Numbered from the stretch's first letter, positions 1-8,256 are shown. The stretch: DNA of 14,893 bases from Rhodospirillales bacterium (GCA_016776705.1 JADHSW010000056.1:1-14893); one strand, 5' to 3'. Notes: generated by a model from the sequence alone, not told the origin. Numbers and translations are program-made.

Positions 1-161
1 CGAACGGTCATGTAATCGCGCATGCGGAACATGTCCTCAAGGTCGTCGATACCGGCTAACATTTGCTCCCGCGTCAGGCCTCCATCGACGTCGTCGTAAA
101 GAGAATCATAAAGTGACCCCCAAAACGCCTGGACATCTTGCTTTGCTAAGTCCCTCGACAT
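1..161 (-). CDS. Partial CDS, N-terminal 53 residues, function unassigned
   Basis: An open minus-strand frame begins at an ATG at 161-159 and runs off the left edge. The visible 53 residues start MSRDLAKQDVQAFWGSLYDS and continue with an acidic stretch ending in DLEDMFRMRDYMTV. There is no signal peptide or membrane segment, so a soluble cytoplasmic protein is likely. The pattern of an aromatic-rich start, an acidic helix and RMRDYMTV vaguely resembles the leader in front of the first SAM-binding motif of some class I methyltransferases. The diagnostic glycine motif would lie outside the window, so this is only a guess. The gene is divergent from the polysaccharide cluster that starts at 285. 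Confidence 0.6.
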   Translation of the reverse strand, partial: MSRDLAKQDVQAFWGSLYDSLYDDVDGGLTREQMLAGIDDLEDMFRMRDYMTV

Positions 162-284
162 GGTAAAGACTGCTCCGGTACACAAAAAATGACCAATTTA
201 AAGGCCCAACCCGCGATGCGAACATCTATATACACTGCCCCGTACGGATGCCATAAGTTTCTAGGATTTCATGGTTAGGCCCTG
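162..284. other. Divergent intergenic region, presumed to hold promoters
   Basis: This 123-bp gap separates the divergent partial gene (start 161) from the lyase gene (start 285). It is more AT-rich than the flanking genes, with the run ctatataca at 226-234 as the most -10-like stretch. I could not find a well-spaced -35 partner on either strand, so no promoter is called. Both transcription units probably start here. No hairpin terminator or repeat is visible. Confidence 0.4.
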
Positions 285-1913
285 ATGCTTTCATCATTAA
301 TTCGTAAAACTTGCCAGCTACAGGCCGACCCCGTATTGCGGCGCTGGCTAGTCGGGCGCTTGCTTGGGCGTTGGCCGGGCAGGCCACCCTTCACGGCGCA
401 CAAGCCACCCTATCTGGATGGCTTGCTGCCGCTGCCTCTTGAAATCCCATCTTGTCATTTTGAAGAATTCCCCGAAACGCGCCCAACCGGGACGCTTACG
501 CTTGACTTGGCGGGGGAAACCATTCGCATCGAATTCGGGCAAGAGACAAATTTATTTAATCGCTCCTTCGCAGATGTCGAAACCTTACTGTCCCTGCACC
601 GGTTCGCATGGGTCAGAGACGACATGGACCCGGCCTGGGTGGATACATTATGGCGCGCCTGGCTTGAGGGCTTTCACGTTCCATCCCATGACTGGCCGTG
701 GCATCCTTATACGGCTGGCGAGCGTGCCATCAACATTTTGGCGTTTGCCCATCAATACGGCATGCCGGGTCCTCGCGATCAATCCCTGTCGGTGCTGGCA
801 GCCCATGCATCGGTCATTTCTGAGCGGCTGGAGTATTTCGGCGACCATCACACTTCAAACCATCTGGCTAACAACGGGCGCGCGTTATTTTTTCTTGGGT
901 TGGAGTTTGATCTTCCGCAGGCTACCGAAGTCGGTGCTAAAATCCTCACTGAAGAGGCGAGGCGTATCTTTACCTCTTCGGGTTTGTTGCGAGAGGATTC
1001 AAGTCATTATCATCTGCTTTACCTACGCCTTTTCGAGAATGTCGCCAAAGCTGCTGAAGCGGCATCAAGACCAGAAGCACAGGAGTTCCGGAACATTGCA
1101 GCCAAGGCGCGTGACGTAGCACACTTCATGATGTTACCGGGTGGTCTTCCGCTGATCGGCGATATATCCCCCGATATAGCGCCAGCCGCATTGCTTTCCA
1201 TGCTTGCTATCGAACCAGGCACACAGAGTTTTTGTGCAGATGGGTGGGTGCGTTTCAACAGCCGTCCATGGTCCGGACTCTGGCACGCTTCCCCGAACGG
1301 GTTTTCGCAGATGCCGGGGCATGGTCACCAGGATACAGGAAGTTTCGAGCTGCACTACGAAGACGAGGCGGTCTTCATTGACCCTGGTCGCGGCGCTTAT
1401 GGCGAAGATGGCGAGGCCGCTCTTTATCGTTCAGCCGTGATGCACAACGGTTTAATGCTGAACGGACAAGACCCTTATCCCTCCAACCGACCGTATTATG
1501 ACGACAATTTTTGCCGCCATATTGCTGGGCCATTACCCGAAATGACGATCAGTTCAAATGGTGTCACGATCAGTCATCACGGGTTTGCACGATTTTCAAA
1601 TGGCGGCGAACATCATCGTAGTTGGCAATTTGACGGTCCGCGCATGACACTGGACGATAAGCTGGAAGGGCGCGGGCGCGCAAACATTACCCGCACGCTC
1701 ATCACCCCGCTTGCCGTTGCGCCTGAAAAAGACGGTGTGACCATTAAGGGTAAAGACAGATCCTATTTTCTTGATACCGGCGAAGCTCGCATAACCGTGG
1801 AACCAGTGACTCGCTGGCAGGCTTATGGCAAGGGCGTGTCGGCTTACGGGATTCGTATGGATACCCGTCAGGAACTTCCCTTCGCGCAAAGACTATCATT
1901 GGAGGCCCGTTGA
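285..1913 (+). CDS. Heparinase II/III family protein (polysaccharide lyase-like)
   Basis: This 542-residue protein has the two-part layout of heparinase II/III-type polysaccharide lyases. An N-terminal alpha-helical toroid (about residues 60-320) includes WPWHPYTAGERAINIL and the conserved Asn/His stretch HHTSNHLANNGRALFFLG (about 188-205). A C-terminal beta-sandwich (about 335-540) opens with GHGHQDTGSFELHY (345-358) followed by FIDPGRGAYG. In this family these His, Asn and Tyr residues carry out beta-elimination of uronate-containing glycans. No signal peptide is visible, which is common for members encoded inside exopolysaccharide clusters. The ATG at 285 is the first usable start, because an in-frame TAG lies at 276-278; the ribosome-binding site is weak (TTAGG at 275-279). 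The next gene starts 1 nt after the stop. Family assignment is firm; the substrate is unknown. Confidence 0.9.
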   Translation: MLSSLIRKTCQLQADPVLRRWLVGRLLGRWPGRPPFTAHKPPYLDGLLPLPLEIPSCHFEEFPETRPTGTLTLDLAGETIRIEFGQETNLFNRSFADVETLLSLHRFAWVRDDMDPAWVDTLWRAWLEGFHVPSHDWPWHPYTAGERAINILAFAHQYGMPGPRDQSLSVLAAHASVISERLEYFGDHHTSNHLANNGRALFFLGLEFDLPQATEVGAKILTEEARRIFTSSGLLREDSSHYHLLYLRLFENVAKAAEAASRPEAQEFRNIAAKARDVAHFMMLPGGLPLIGDISPDIAPAALLSMLAIEPGTQSFCADGWVRFNSRPWSGLWHASPNGFSQMPGHGHQDTGSFELHYEDEAVFIDPGRGAYGEDGEAALYRSAVMHNGLMLNGQDPYPSNRPYYDDNFCRHIAGPLPEMTISSNGVTISHHGFARFSNGGEHHRSWQFDGPRMTLDDKLEGRGRANITRTLITPLAVAPEKDGVTIKGKDRSYFLDTGEARITVEPVTRWQAYGKGVSAYGIRMDTRQELPFAQRLSLEAR

Positions 1914-1914
1914 C

Positions 1915-3807
1915 ATGTGCGGTATTGCGGGTCTGTTTTTACCTGAGCACGCCACCGGTATAGAGCTGGATATGGACGCTATGTTGAGCGCTATTGCTCA
2001 CCGTGGACCCGATGATGAGGGTCGCCATATGAGTGAAGACCGGCGCTTTCAAGCTGGCTTTCGCAGGCTTGCCATTATTGATCTGGAAACCGGAGACCAG
2101 CCCATTGTCGATGACTCCGGGGGGCGGGTGCTTGTGGGTAATGGCGAGATATACAATTACAAGGAGTTGCGCGCCCAATACCCCGCCTATCCCTATCAAA
2201 GCCAAGGCGATATGGAGGCCGTGCTGGCCGCACACGCGGCAAAGGGCGATGCCTTTTTTGAAATACTCAACGGCATGTACGCCCTGGCCCTGTACGAAAA
2301 ACAGGGTCATCGGCTGACACTGGTGCGTGACCGACTGGGTATCAAACCGCTTTATTGGTGCGAATTACCCGGCGGTGGTGTTCTGTTCGCATCTGAAATT
2401 AAGGCGTTGTTGGCATCGGGTTTGGTCAAGTCGGCGGTTGATGAAGCGGCCATCGCCAGCCACCTGATACACGGTTACGTCCCTGCCCCCCAGACAATTT
2501 ATAAAGGCATCCGACAATTGCCGCCGGGTCATGTTTTGTGCACTGACGCCAGTGGCAACATCAAGGTTGAACCCTATTGGCATCCGACTCCGGCAGCGGA
2601 TTTGCCGGGTGATCCCGAAGCAATAAAAAAGCACCTGACCGAATTGCTTGGGCAGAGCGTCAAACTTCAACTTCGAAGCGACGTGCCCTTGGGTGTTTTG
2701 TTATCCGGTGGCATTGATTCCGGATTGCTGGCAGCACTTGCCGCCGAACATTCCGCGCAGCCACTCAATACTTTTACGGTGCGTTTTGAAGGGGCGTCAT
2801 TTGATGAAAGTCCATTGGCCGAAGCTGTTGCTGCACGGTATGGCACCAACCACACAACCGTTGATCTTCCGTCGACGGGAGCCGGGGAGCATTTATGCAG
2901 GCTAGCCTGGTACGCGGACGAGCCTTTAAATGATCCGGCGCTGTTACCGAATTTCCTGATCGAAGAGGCATTGGGAAAATCTCTCAAGGTTTCTTTGAAC
3001 GGAACCGGCGGAGATGAGCTTTTTGCCGGATACATGCGTTATTTCCAAACACCAATCGAAAGCTCTTATCTGAAGGTGCCCGGTTGGTTGCGACACGGCC
3101 TGATCGAACCAGCCGTCGCTACCGTTTCGCCAATGAATGCGTGGCGTTTGAAGCGTGCTGAAAAATTCAACCATGATCCCGGCGGTTATGTTCACGATCA
3201 CACGACGTTTTTTGCCGAACCCATGCTGCGTTTGATCGGCAACAAGATGCCGCTTCCAGACCCGGCACAGGTGGCCTTTGCGAATTCATACGGCGGGCCG
3301 GGCCAATCGGCCATGCTGGCCGCCGATATATCGACCTATCTGGCGGGTGATTTGTTGAGCCTGCTGGATCGGACGTCCATGGCTGTCGGGGTAGAAGGCC
3401 GGGTGCCGTTCCTGGATCACAGACTCGTTGAGGCGGCCTTGGCAGTGCCACCGGAAATCCGCACACCGGGCAATCGCCAAAAAGGGTTGGAACGTTTGAT
3501 CGCAGAAAAATATCTACCATCGGAAATACTGGACGCACCAAAAAGAGGTTTCGCCTCGCCGGTTCCCGCGTGGATGCAGGCTGGTTTGGGGCAAACAGTA
3601 TATCGCCTGCTGACCCGAAAATCGGCGCTTGATCGCGGCTGGTGGACGAAACCTGGCATCGATGCCCTGTGCGCCGATTTTGGAAAACACGCATTCAGGC
3701 TTTATCATTTGGCGATGCTTGAAATGGCCGTTCGCATACATGTGGAAGACACGCCAACCGGCCAACCACCGACAAGGTCGCTGGAGGACTATGCCGATGC
3801 CGCCTGA
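1915..3807 (+). CDS. asnB: Glutamine-dependent asparagine synthetase-like amidotransferase
   Basis: This 630-residue class II glutamine amidotransferase has the full asparagine synthetase B architecture. The start at 1915 gives MCGIAGLF, so after Met removal Cys2 is the N-terminal nucleophile that hydrolyses glutamine; GGAGG at 1901-1905 sits 9 nt upstream. Glutaminase landmarks are HRGPDDEG, GNGEIYNY and GDMEAV. The synthetase half has the PP-loop LSGGIDSG (about 262-269), which binds ATP, then GTGGDELFAGY (363-373) and DRTSMAVGVEGRVPFLDH (about 484-501). All key residues are present, so it should be active. Genes of this type are common in exopolysaccharide clusters, where the acceptor may be a carboxylated sugar or a peptide rather than free aspartate; that is inference from context. 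It is cytoplasmic and sits between a lyase and a GT2, in the same transcript. A longer in-frame start at 1825 is rejected because it would bury Cys2. Confidence 0.92.
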   Translation: MCGIAGLFLPEHATGIELDMDAMLSAIAHRGPDDEGRHMSEDRRFQAGFRRLAIIDLETGDQPIVDDSGGRVLVGNGEIYNYKELRAQYPAYPYQSQGDMEAVLAAHAAKGDAFFEILNGMYALALYEKQGHRLTLVRDRLGIKPLYWCELPGGGVLFASEIKALLASGLVKSAVDEAAIASHLIHGYVPAPQTIYKGIRQLPPGHVLCTDASGNIKVEPYWHPTPAADLPGDPEAIKKHLTELLGQSVKLQLRSDVPLGVLLSGGIDSGLLAALAAEHSAQPLNTFTVRFEGASFDESPLAEAVAARYGTNHTTVDLPSTGAGEHLCRLAWYADEPLNDPALLPNFLIEEALGKSLKVSLNGTGGDELFAGYMRYFQTPIESSYLKVPGWLRHGLIEPAVATVSPMNAWRLKRAEKFNHDPGGYVHDHTTFFAEPMLRLIGNKMPLPDPAQVAFANSYGGPGQSAMLAADISTYLAGDLLSLLDRTSMAVGVEGRVPFLDHRLVEAALAVPPEIRTPGNRQKGLERLIAEKYLPSEILDAPKRGFASPVPAWMQAGLGQTVYRLLTRKSALDRGWWTKPGIDALCADFGKHAFRLYHLAMLEMAVRIHVEDTPTGQPPTRSLEDYADAA

Positions 3808-4807
3808 TACTCATGACGTCAGCGTCATCATCCCGGCGTACCGTGCTGCCGGTACGATTGGGCGAGCGCTTGCCTCCATCGCCGCGCAGAGTGTCAGACC
3901 CCTTGAAGTTATTGTCATTGATGACGGGTCGGATGACGGCACCTTCGAGGTCGCGGGCTCTATGGCAGGCGACCTTGAGGGTATCGAGCTTAAAACCTTT
4001 GTTCAGGAAAACGCCGGTGCCGGCGCGGCACGCAACAAAGGTCTTGATGAGGCGAGCGGCACTTACATTGCTTTCCTTGATGCCGATGACGAATGGTTGC
4101 CGACAAAACTCGAACGATCCATGGCCAGGATTGTTGAAGGTGGGCATGTGCTCGTCGCTCACGATTTTATCCAAATTGAAGCGGATGGAAGCGAGACTTT
4201 GATTGAGTGCGCTCGCCGATATGATGATGCCCACGATGTTTATTCGGGCCTCTATCGACAGGGTTTTATCGGCACATCGACGGTTGTTGCAAAACGCGCC
4301 GCCATCGTGGCCGCGGGGGGTTTTGATGAAACCCTGGCAACTGCCCAGGATTTTGATCTGTGGCTGAAAATCCTGGGTGATGACGGGACAAGCTTTAGCG
4401 TTTTCCCCGAAACTCTGACCCGATATCATGTCAGCCCAAGGTCAATCACCACGTTCACGGAACGAAGACTGGCCTGTACCTTACGCATTGCGCAAAGACA
4501 CTTTGCCGGGCTTTTGGAACGCCCCGGCAATGCCCTTGCAAGTCTCGGGTTTCGGGTGCTTGCCGTTCATTACGAGGCTGTGACCGCCCACCTTCAGGCG
4601 GGTCGCATGTTCGCCGCAATCAAGACGGCCCTCGTCCTTCCCTGGCATTTGTTGAGCGTGAGCATGAACACACCTGGGTCGAGCAAACCGGCACCAAACT
4701 TGCTGGTGGCTTTTATTTGGTTATGGGTCATCACCGGGTTTGGTGCTTACGTCTACCGTTTTAAACACCTTGGGCAGGCATTTATTAGCATGGTGGAACG
4801 GTTATGA
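3797..4807 (+). CDS. Family 2 glycosyltransferase (GT-A fold)
   Basis: This is a 336-residue inverting GT2 glycosyltransferase that transfers a sugar from a nucleotide donor, probably at the inner face of the membrane. The N-terminal strand VSVIIPAY is followed by VIDDGSDDGT (nucleotide binding, Asp42/Asp43). The DxD metal site is DADDEW (95-100), and QDFDLW (184-189) is in the usual position of the catalytic acidic motif. After about residue 240 come helices and a hydrophobic stretch (LLVAFIWLWVITGFGAYVY) that may anchor the C-terminus. I chose ATG 3797 because GGAGG at 3783-3787 is 9 nt away, as for asnB; ATG 3791 is in frame but only 3 nt from it. The gene overlaps the end of asnB by 11 nt and the next gene by ATGA, implying translational coupling. 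The sugar and acceptor are unknown. Confidence 0.9.
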   Translation: MPPDTHDVSVIIPAYRAAGTIGRALASIAAQSVRPLEVIVIDDGSDDGTFEVAGSMAGDLEGIELKTFVQENAGAGAARNKGLDEASGTYIAFLDADDEWLPTKLERSMARIVEGGHVLVAHDFIQIEADGSETLIECARRYDDAHDVYSGLYRQGFIGTSTVVAKRAAIVAAGGFDETLATAQDFDLWLKILGDDGTSFSVFPETLTRYHVSPRSITTFTERRLACTLRIAQRHFAGLLERPGNALASLGFRVLAVHYEAVTAHLQAGRMFAAIKTALVLPWHLLSVSMNTPGSSKPAPNLLVAFIWLWVITGFGAYVYRFKHLGQAFISMVERL

Positions 4808-6711
4808 CGGCGCTGGCAGTTTTGCTTCTGCAAACCATTTCGTGCGTCGGCTTCGGGGCTACCGTGCTGCGTCTGCTGCGCGTTGATCAAACCCTGCAAT
4901 GGCAGCAGCGCGTATCGTGGAGTTTTGTGCTCGGCATCGGCGTGTTGGGATGGGCGCTGTTTTTTTTAGGCATTGCGGGCCTGTATTCCCCTGTCGCAAT
5001 GTTTGTCCTGCTTGTCGTTGGGGTTCCCGGCGTTATCTTTCTTGGCCGTCCGGAAAGTCGTGCGCGCGACACCTGGGCATGGTTTGAGTGGGTAATTCTG
5101 GCGGCCCTGCTGGTGGCTCTTGGACTGGATTGTCTGGAAGCATTGTCGCCCCCCACCGACGCCGATACGCTGGCCTATCACTTTGCCACACCGAAGCAGT
5201 TTTTACAGGAAGGGCGCATCTTCTTTATTCCCCGCGCCGTTGACGGGGCCGCCCCTTTGTTGTTGCAGATGACATATGGCTCGGCCCTTGGGCTTGGCGA
5301 TGAAAGTGCAATGACGCAGTGGGCCATGGTTTCGGGATGGGGGGCCGCGCTAATGCTTTACGTGCTTGCCGCCAGTTACATGAATCGCGCCTGGGCGCTG
5401 ACAATAACTTTAATATGGCTGACCGCGCCGGTTGTTCTTTATGGCGGTGGGACGGGCCAGGTCGAGGTTCGCAACGCGGGCTTTGTCCTGCTGGCTATTG
5501 CCGCGTTGATGAAGGGCCATGAAAAAGGCTGGCTACGTTATGCCGCCCTTGCCGGCCTGGCCATAGGCTTTTTTATTGCATCGAAATATACCGGCCTTTT
5601 GGCCGCCGTTGCTGTTGTGGCAGGACTGTTATTCTTGCGGCGTTGGCCCGTGCAGGTGCTTGTTTTCGGGGCAATGGCCGTGTTGGCGGGATCGCAGTGG
5701 TATGTGTGGAACTTTATTCACACGGGGGATCCTGTATTTCCCATGTTATTTTCTCTTCTAGGCGGTCCCGATTACCCATACTGGGACGCAGCCCATAATC
5801 AGGCTTTGCATGACAGCCTGTTTCAGGGCGAGCGCGCCATACCCAATACACCGCTTTGGATGCTTGTCTATCCGTTCCTGGCAACGTTCGCAACAGAAGT
5901 GGCATTTGATTCAGAACGCGCTGGCATGGGACCCTTTCTATTATTGATCCTGCCGTTTGCTATTGCCGGCTATTGGCGATATCGCCGGAACATAACAAAC
6001 AGCCCGTGGCTCGTGGCGTTGGTTGTTTTGACCTTGTTCTATTTGTTTTGGTTCCTTAGTGGCAGTTCCCAGCGCGTCCGTCATCTTGTTCCGGTGTATC
6101 CTGTCGCCTTGTTGGTCTGCACATATTTGGCCGTACGTTGGAGCAAAAGTGCGAAGACGGCCTGGCCCCTGTACGTTGCGACCCTGCTTACTTTGGTAAT
6201 TCAGATGGCCGGTCATGGTGCCTCTTCGCTCAACTACGCCCGATATTTGTTCTTGGGTGAAACCCGCGATGCTTATTACGAACGGAATATTTCGGGTTAT
6301 GCTGCCGTTAAGTGGATTAATGACAACCTATCGAGTGGGAAAAAGGTCATGTTCAGAAATAGGGAGCTGAACTATTTGATCGACGCCCCCTCCTTCTATG
6401 CCCACCCCTCCAATGAGGTCTTAGTTGATATACGTCATGACGCTGAAAATGCTCAGCTCTACTTCCGTCAACTTCAGAACCTTGGCGTCACTCATATTTT
6501 AACGTTAAATATACAGAATGATCGTCCGACCACGCAGGAGGAAAGCCTTGGTGGTGGTCAATGGCGGGCCCTTTTTGATGCCGGATGTGTGAAAGTCGAT
6601 GCCAGTGTTCCCTATCGACCAATACTTTCACGAAGCTTAAATATCACGTCCCCAATCAAGGGTCGGCAGTTAATCCTGAAGATTGTGACATCCACCTGTT
6701 CGACGGAATAG
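4804..6711 (+). CDS. Multi-pass membrane glycosyltransferase, GT-C/ArnT-PMT-like
   Basis: This 635-residue integral membrane protein has about ten or more hydrophobic segments, concentrated in residues 1-460, and a soluble C-terminal region of about 150 residues. After the third or fourth segment comes LSPPTDADTLAYHFATPKQF (114-133). Asp119 and Asp121 sit where GT-C enzymes of the ArnT/PMT/PglX-like superfamily have their first-loop catalytic Asp, and the PPTDADTLAYH pattern is typical of related bacterial proteins. Such enzymes take a sugar from a polyprenyl-phosphate donor on the periplasmic side. The C-terminal domain (VKWINDNLSSGKKVMFRN, then LGVTHILTLN) resembles the soluble domain of these proteins. 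It is coupled to the preceding GT2 by an ATGA overlap. A DPM-like synthase gene downstream could supply the donor. Specificity is unknown, and its 3' end may be altered (see 6712-6817). Confidence 0.75.
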   Translation: MTALAVLLLQTISCVGFGATVLRLLRVDQTLQWQQRVSWSFVLGIGVLGWALFFLGIAGLYSPVAMFVLLVVGVPGVIFLGRPESRARDTWAWFEWVILAALLVALGLDCLEALSPPTDADTLAYHFATPKQFLQEGRIFFIPRAVDGAAPLLLQMTYGSALGLGDESAMTQWAMVSGWGAALMLYVLAASYMNRAWALTITLIWLTAPVVLYGGGTGQVEVRNAGFVLLAIAALMKGHEKGWLRYAALAGLAIGFFIASKYTGLLAAVAVVAGLLFLRRWPVQVLVFGAMAVLAGSQWYVWNFIHTGDPVFPMLFSLLGGPDYPYWDAAHNQALHDSLFQGERAIPNTPLWMLVYPFLATFATEVAFDSERAGMGPFLLLILPFAIAGYWRYRRNITNSPWLVALVVLTLFYLFWFLSGSSQRVRHLVPVYPVALLVCTYLAVRWSKSAKTAWPLYVATLLTLVIQMAGHGASSLNYARYLFLGETRDAYYERNISGYAAVKWINDNLSSGKKVMFRNRELNYLIDAPSFYAHPSNEVLVDIRHDAENAQLYFRQLQNLGVTHILTLNIQNDRPTTQEESLGGGQWRALFDAGCVKVDASVPYRPILSRSLNITSPIKGRQLILKIVTSTCSTE

Positions 6712-6821
6712 AAAATGACCCGGCCAGGTTTCTTGAAGGCATGAACTCATGGGGGTATAAGGACCGCTTGTTCCCGGTTCATCAGTTCCCGCTTCTGTTA
6801 TTTGGATTGAAAAAAGCATGA
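6712..6821 (+). pseudogene. Possible remnant of a lost gene, or frameshifted C-terminal extension
   Basis: After the membrane protein stops at 6711, the frame one base back stays open and reads protein-like to a TGA at 6819-6821: GIENDPARFLEGMNSWGYKD, then RLFPVHQFPLLLFGLKKA. That TGA overlaps the ATG of the next gene as ATGA, the coupling arrangement used by real genes in this cluster. The frame is open upstream inside the membrane gene to an ATG at 6585, but the first part looks like a shadow reading. No convincing start codon with a ribosome-binding site exists for the segment alone. It could be the 3' end of a deleted gene, or a C-terminal extension lost through a one-base indel between about 6640 and 6708. 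I do not recognise the family. Confidence 0.35.
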
Positions 6822-7513
6822 TCAAAGTTTCGATTTTAATTCCCGCCTATAACGAGGAAGCGACAATCCTGGATATTTTAAAGGCCGTGTCTGTTCAGAA
6901 GATCGATGGCATTGAGTTCGAAGTGATCGTCATTGATGATGGATCGAAAGATCGCACAGTTGAGTTATTGAAAGCCAATCCGGGACTTTATACAAAGCTG
7001 ATCAAACAACCCCAGAACGGGGGCAAGGGAGCTGCTGTCAAAGCGGGGATGAGCGAAGCTACAGGAGACTACATCCTGTTTCAGGATGCTGATCTGGAAT
7101 ATGACCCTGCTGACTACAAGCAGTTGATGCTGCCGGTATTGCGCTTTAATGCCGATGTGATCATGGGTAGTCGTTTCCTGGCCCCTGAATTTGTCAGGGT
7201 GTCGTACTTTTGGCATAAGGTTGGAAATTATCTGATAACGTTCATTTTCAATATTATGAACAACACGACCTTCACGGACGTTTACAGTTGCTACCTGATG
7301 TTCCGGCGATCCCTTGTCGATGCCAATCAGTTACAAACGGAAGGATGGGAGCAGCACGCCGAAATATTGTCCAAAGCCGTTCACACCAGCAAATCAATTT
7401 ACGAGGTGCCCGTTAGTTATCAGGGACGAACATATGATGAAGGCAAGAAAATCCGCGCTCATCATGCAATATCCGTGATCTGGACAATTATCAGGATGCG
7501 GCTGTTTCGTTGA
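6818..7513 (+). CDS. DPM1-like family 2 glycosyltransferase (polyprenyl-phosphate sugar synthase)
   Basis: This 231-residue GT2 enzyme is of the dolichyl-phosphate mannose synthase type. It begins MIKVSILIPAYNEEATI, has IDDGSKDRT (Asp40/Asp41) for the nucleotide and the signature FQDADLEYDP (88-97) with the DxD motif, followed by IMGSRF and the acceptor-loop region around FTDVYSCYLMFRR. It lacks the C-terminal GtrA-like membrane domain, as in short DPM1-type enzymes. The expected reaction moves a sugar from GDP- or UDP-sugar to a polyprenyl phosphate at the cytoplasmic face. This would fit as the donor supplier for the GT-C membrane enzyme upstream, by analogy with ArnC/ArnT pairs; this is inference. 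The start ATG 6818 overlaps the TGA of the odd upstream frame, and its stop overlaps the next start as TGATG. Confidence 0.9.
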   Translation: MIKVSILIPAYNEEATILDILKAVSVQKIDGIEFEVIVIDDGSKDRTVELLKANPGLYTKLIKQPQNGGKGAAVKAGMSEATGDYILFQDADLEYDPADYKQLMLPVLRFNADVIMGSRFLAPEFVRVSYFWHKVGNYLITFIFNIMNNTTFTDVYSCYLMFRRSLVDANQLQTEGWEQHAEILSKAVHTSKSIYEVPVSYQGRTYDEGKKIRAHHAISVIWTIIRMRLFR

Positions 7514-8256
7514 TGGGAAGCTCCGATGAAAAGGCACCGATTTATGAAGGCTCGGACCTGGAAGCGCTCGCAACGCTGAAGCGCTATCAACGCTGGATCG
7601 TTGATACATATCAGCCATACTTAGGCGGGCAGGCGGTGGAATTTGGCGCTGGAATTGGTAATATTTCGGCGCGTGTCAGAGAGCATGTCTCGACGCTCGA
7701 TCTTATTGAGCCATCGGCTAACTTGGCAACGCCACTTAAACAACGTTTTGAAGGTGACAGTGGGGTCGCGATTTATAGTGAGCCCCTTGAAACGTACATT
7801 CCAAAAGTCAATGACAAGGCTTACGATTCGGTTGTCCTGGTCAATGTTCTGGAGCATATCGAAGACGATGCTTTAGCGCTCAAAGGATTTTGCCGCATTC
7901 TCAAACCGGGGGGGCATCTATTTCTATTTGTTCCGGCGCTCAAGTTTCTTTACAGCGACCTTGATGCGGCTGTTGGCCATTTCCGCCGATATCAGAGACC
8001 CGATTTGAATAAGCGGGTTACAGACGCTGGCTTCGAAATAATCAGATCTCGATACTTTGACACCATCGGCGTCGTCCCCTGGTGGCTGCTCAACACGGTA
8101 ATGGGGGCAACGGGGTTCAATCCGTTACTTGTGGGTATTTATGACGCCGTGTTTGCGCCTTTGTCGCGAGGACTGGAAAGCTTGATCCCGCCTCCTTTTG
8201 GCAAAAATATTCTACTTGTCGCCCAACGACCTGAAAATAAAATCGTAGAAGATTAG
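7513..8256 (+). CDS. Class I SAM-dependent methyltransferase
   Basis: This 247-residue Rossmann-fold methyltransferase has SAM motif I as VEFGAGIGNIS (G45, G47, G49), an acidic ribose-binding position in LDLIEPSANL, motif II/III as DSVVLVNVLEHIEDD and LKPGGHLFLFVPA. The stretch AVGHFRRYQRPDL after motif III is typical of methyltransferases found next to DPM-like glycosyltransferases. ATG 7513 is preferred over an in-frame TTG at 7510; it overlaps the upstream stop by one base (TGATG). It probably methylates a sugar or lipid-linked intermediate of the cluster; the acceptor atom cannot be read from the sequence. It is the last plus-strand gene, and its stop overlaps the stop of the convergent VTC gene by 3 nt (8254-8256 against 8253-8255). 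Confidence 0.88.
   Translation: MGSSDEKAPIYEGSDLEALATLKRYQRWIVDTYQPYLGGQAVEFGAGIGNISARVREHVSTLDLIEPSANLATPLKQRFEGDSGVAIYSEPLETYIPKVNDKAYDSVVLVNVLEHIEDDALALKGFCRILKPGGHLFLFVPALKFLYSDLDAAVGHFRRYQRPDLNKRVTDAGFEIIRSRYFDTIGVVPWWLLNTVMGATGFNPLLVGIYDAVFAPLSRGLESLIPPPFGKNILLVAQRPENKIVED

Noticed and set aside
226..234. Candidate -10 box in the run ctatataca
   Set aside because: No -35 partner at acceptable spacing was found on either strand, so it was noted but not called as a promoter.
364..1119. 251-codon plus-strand frame inside the lyase gene
   Set aside because: It overlaps the lyase frame, which carries the heparinase motifs; this reading shows no family features.
1825..1914. Upstream in-frame extension of the amidotransferase from ATG 1825
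   Set aside because: It would hide the Cys2 nucleophile that must become N-terminal and lies inside the lyase gene; GGAGG sits correctly before ATG 1915.
3167..3694. 175-codon open frame on the minus strand inside the amidotransferase gene
   Set aside because: It is antisense to a strongly supported gene, with proline- and arginine-rich low-complexity content and no recognisable motif.
3629..3796. Upstream in-frame starts of the GT2 gene (3629, 3791)
   Set aside because: The 3629 start reads through the amidotransferase gene with no GT2-like content, and 3791 is only 3 nt from the GGAGG that fits 3797.
3695..4429. 244-codon open frame on the minus strand across the GT2 gene
   Set aside because: It is a mirror of the GT2 coding frame; the plus-strand reading has the DDGSDDGT, DADDEW and QDFDLW motifs.
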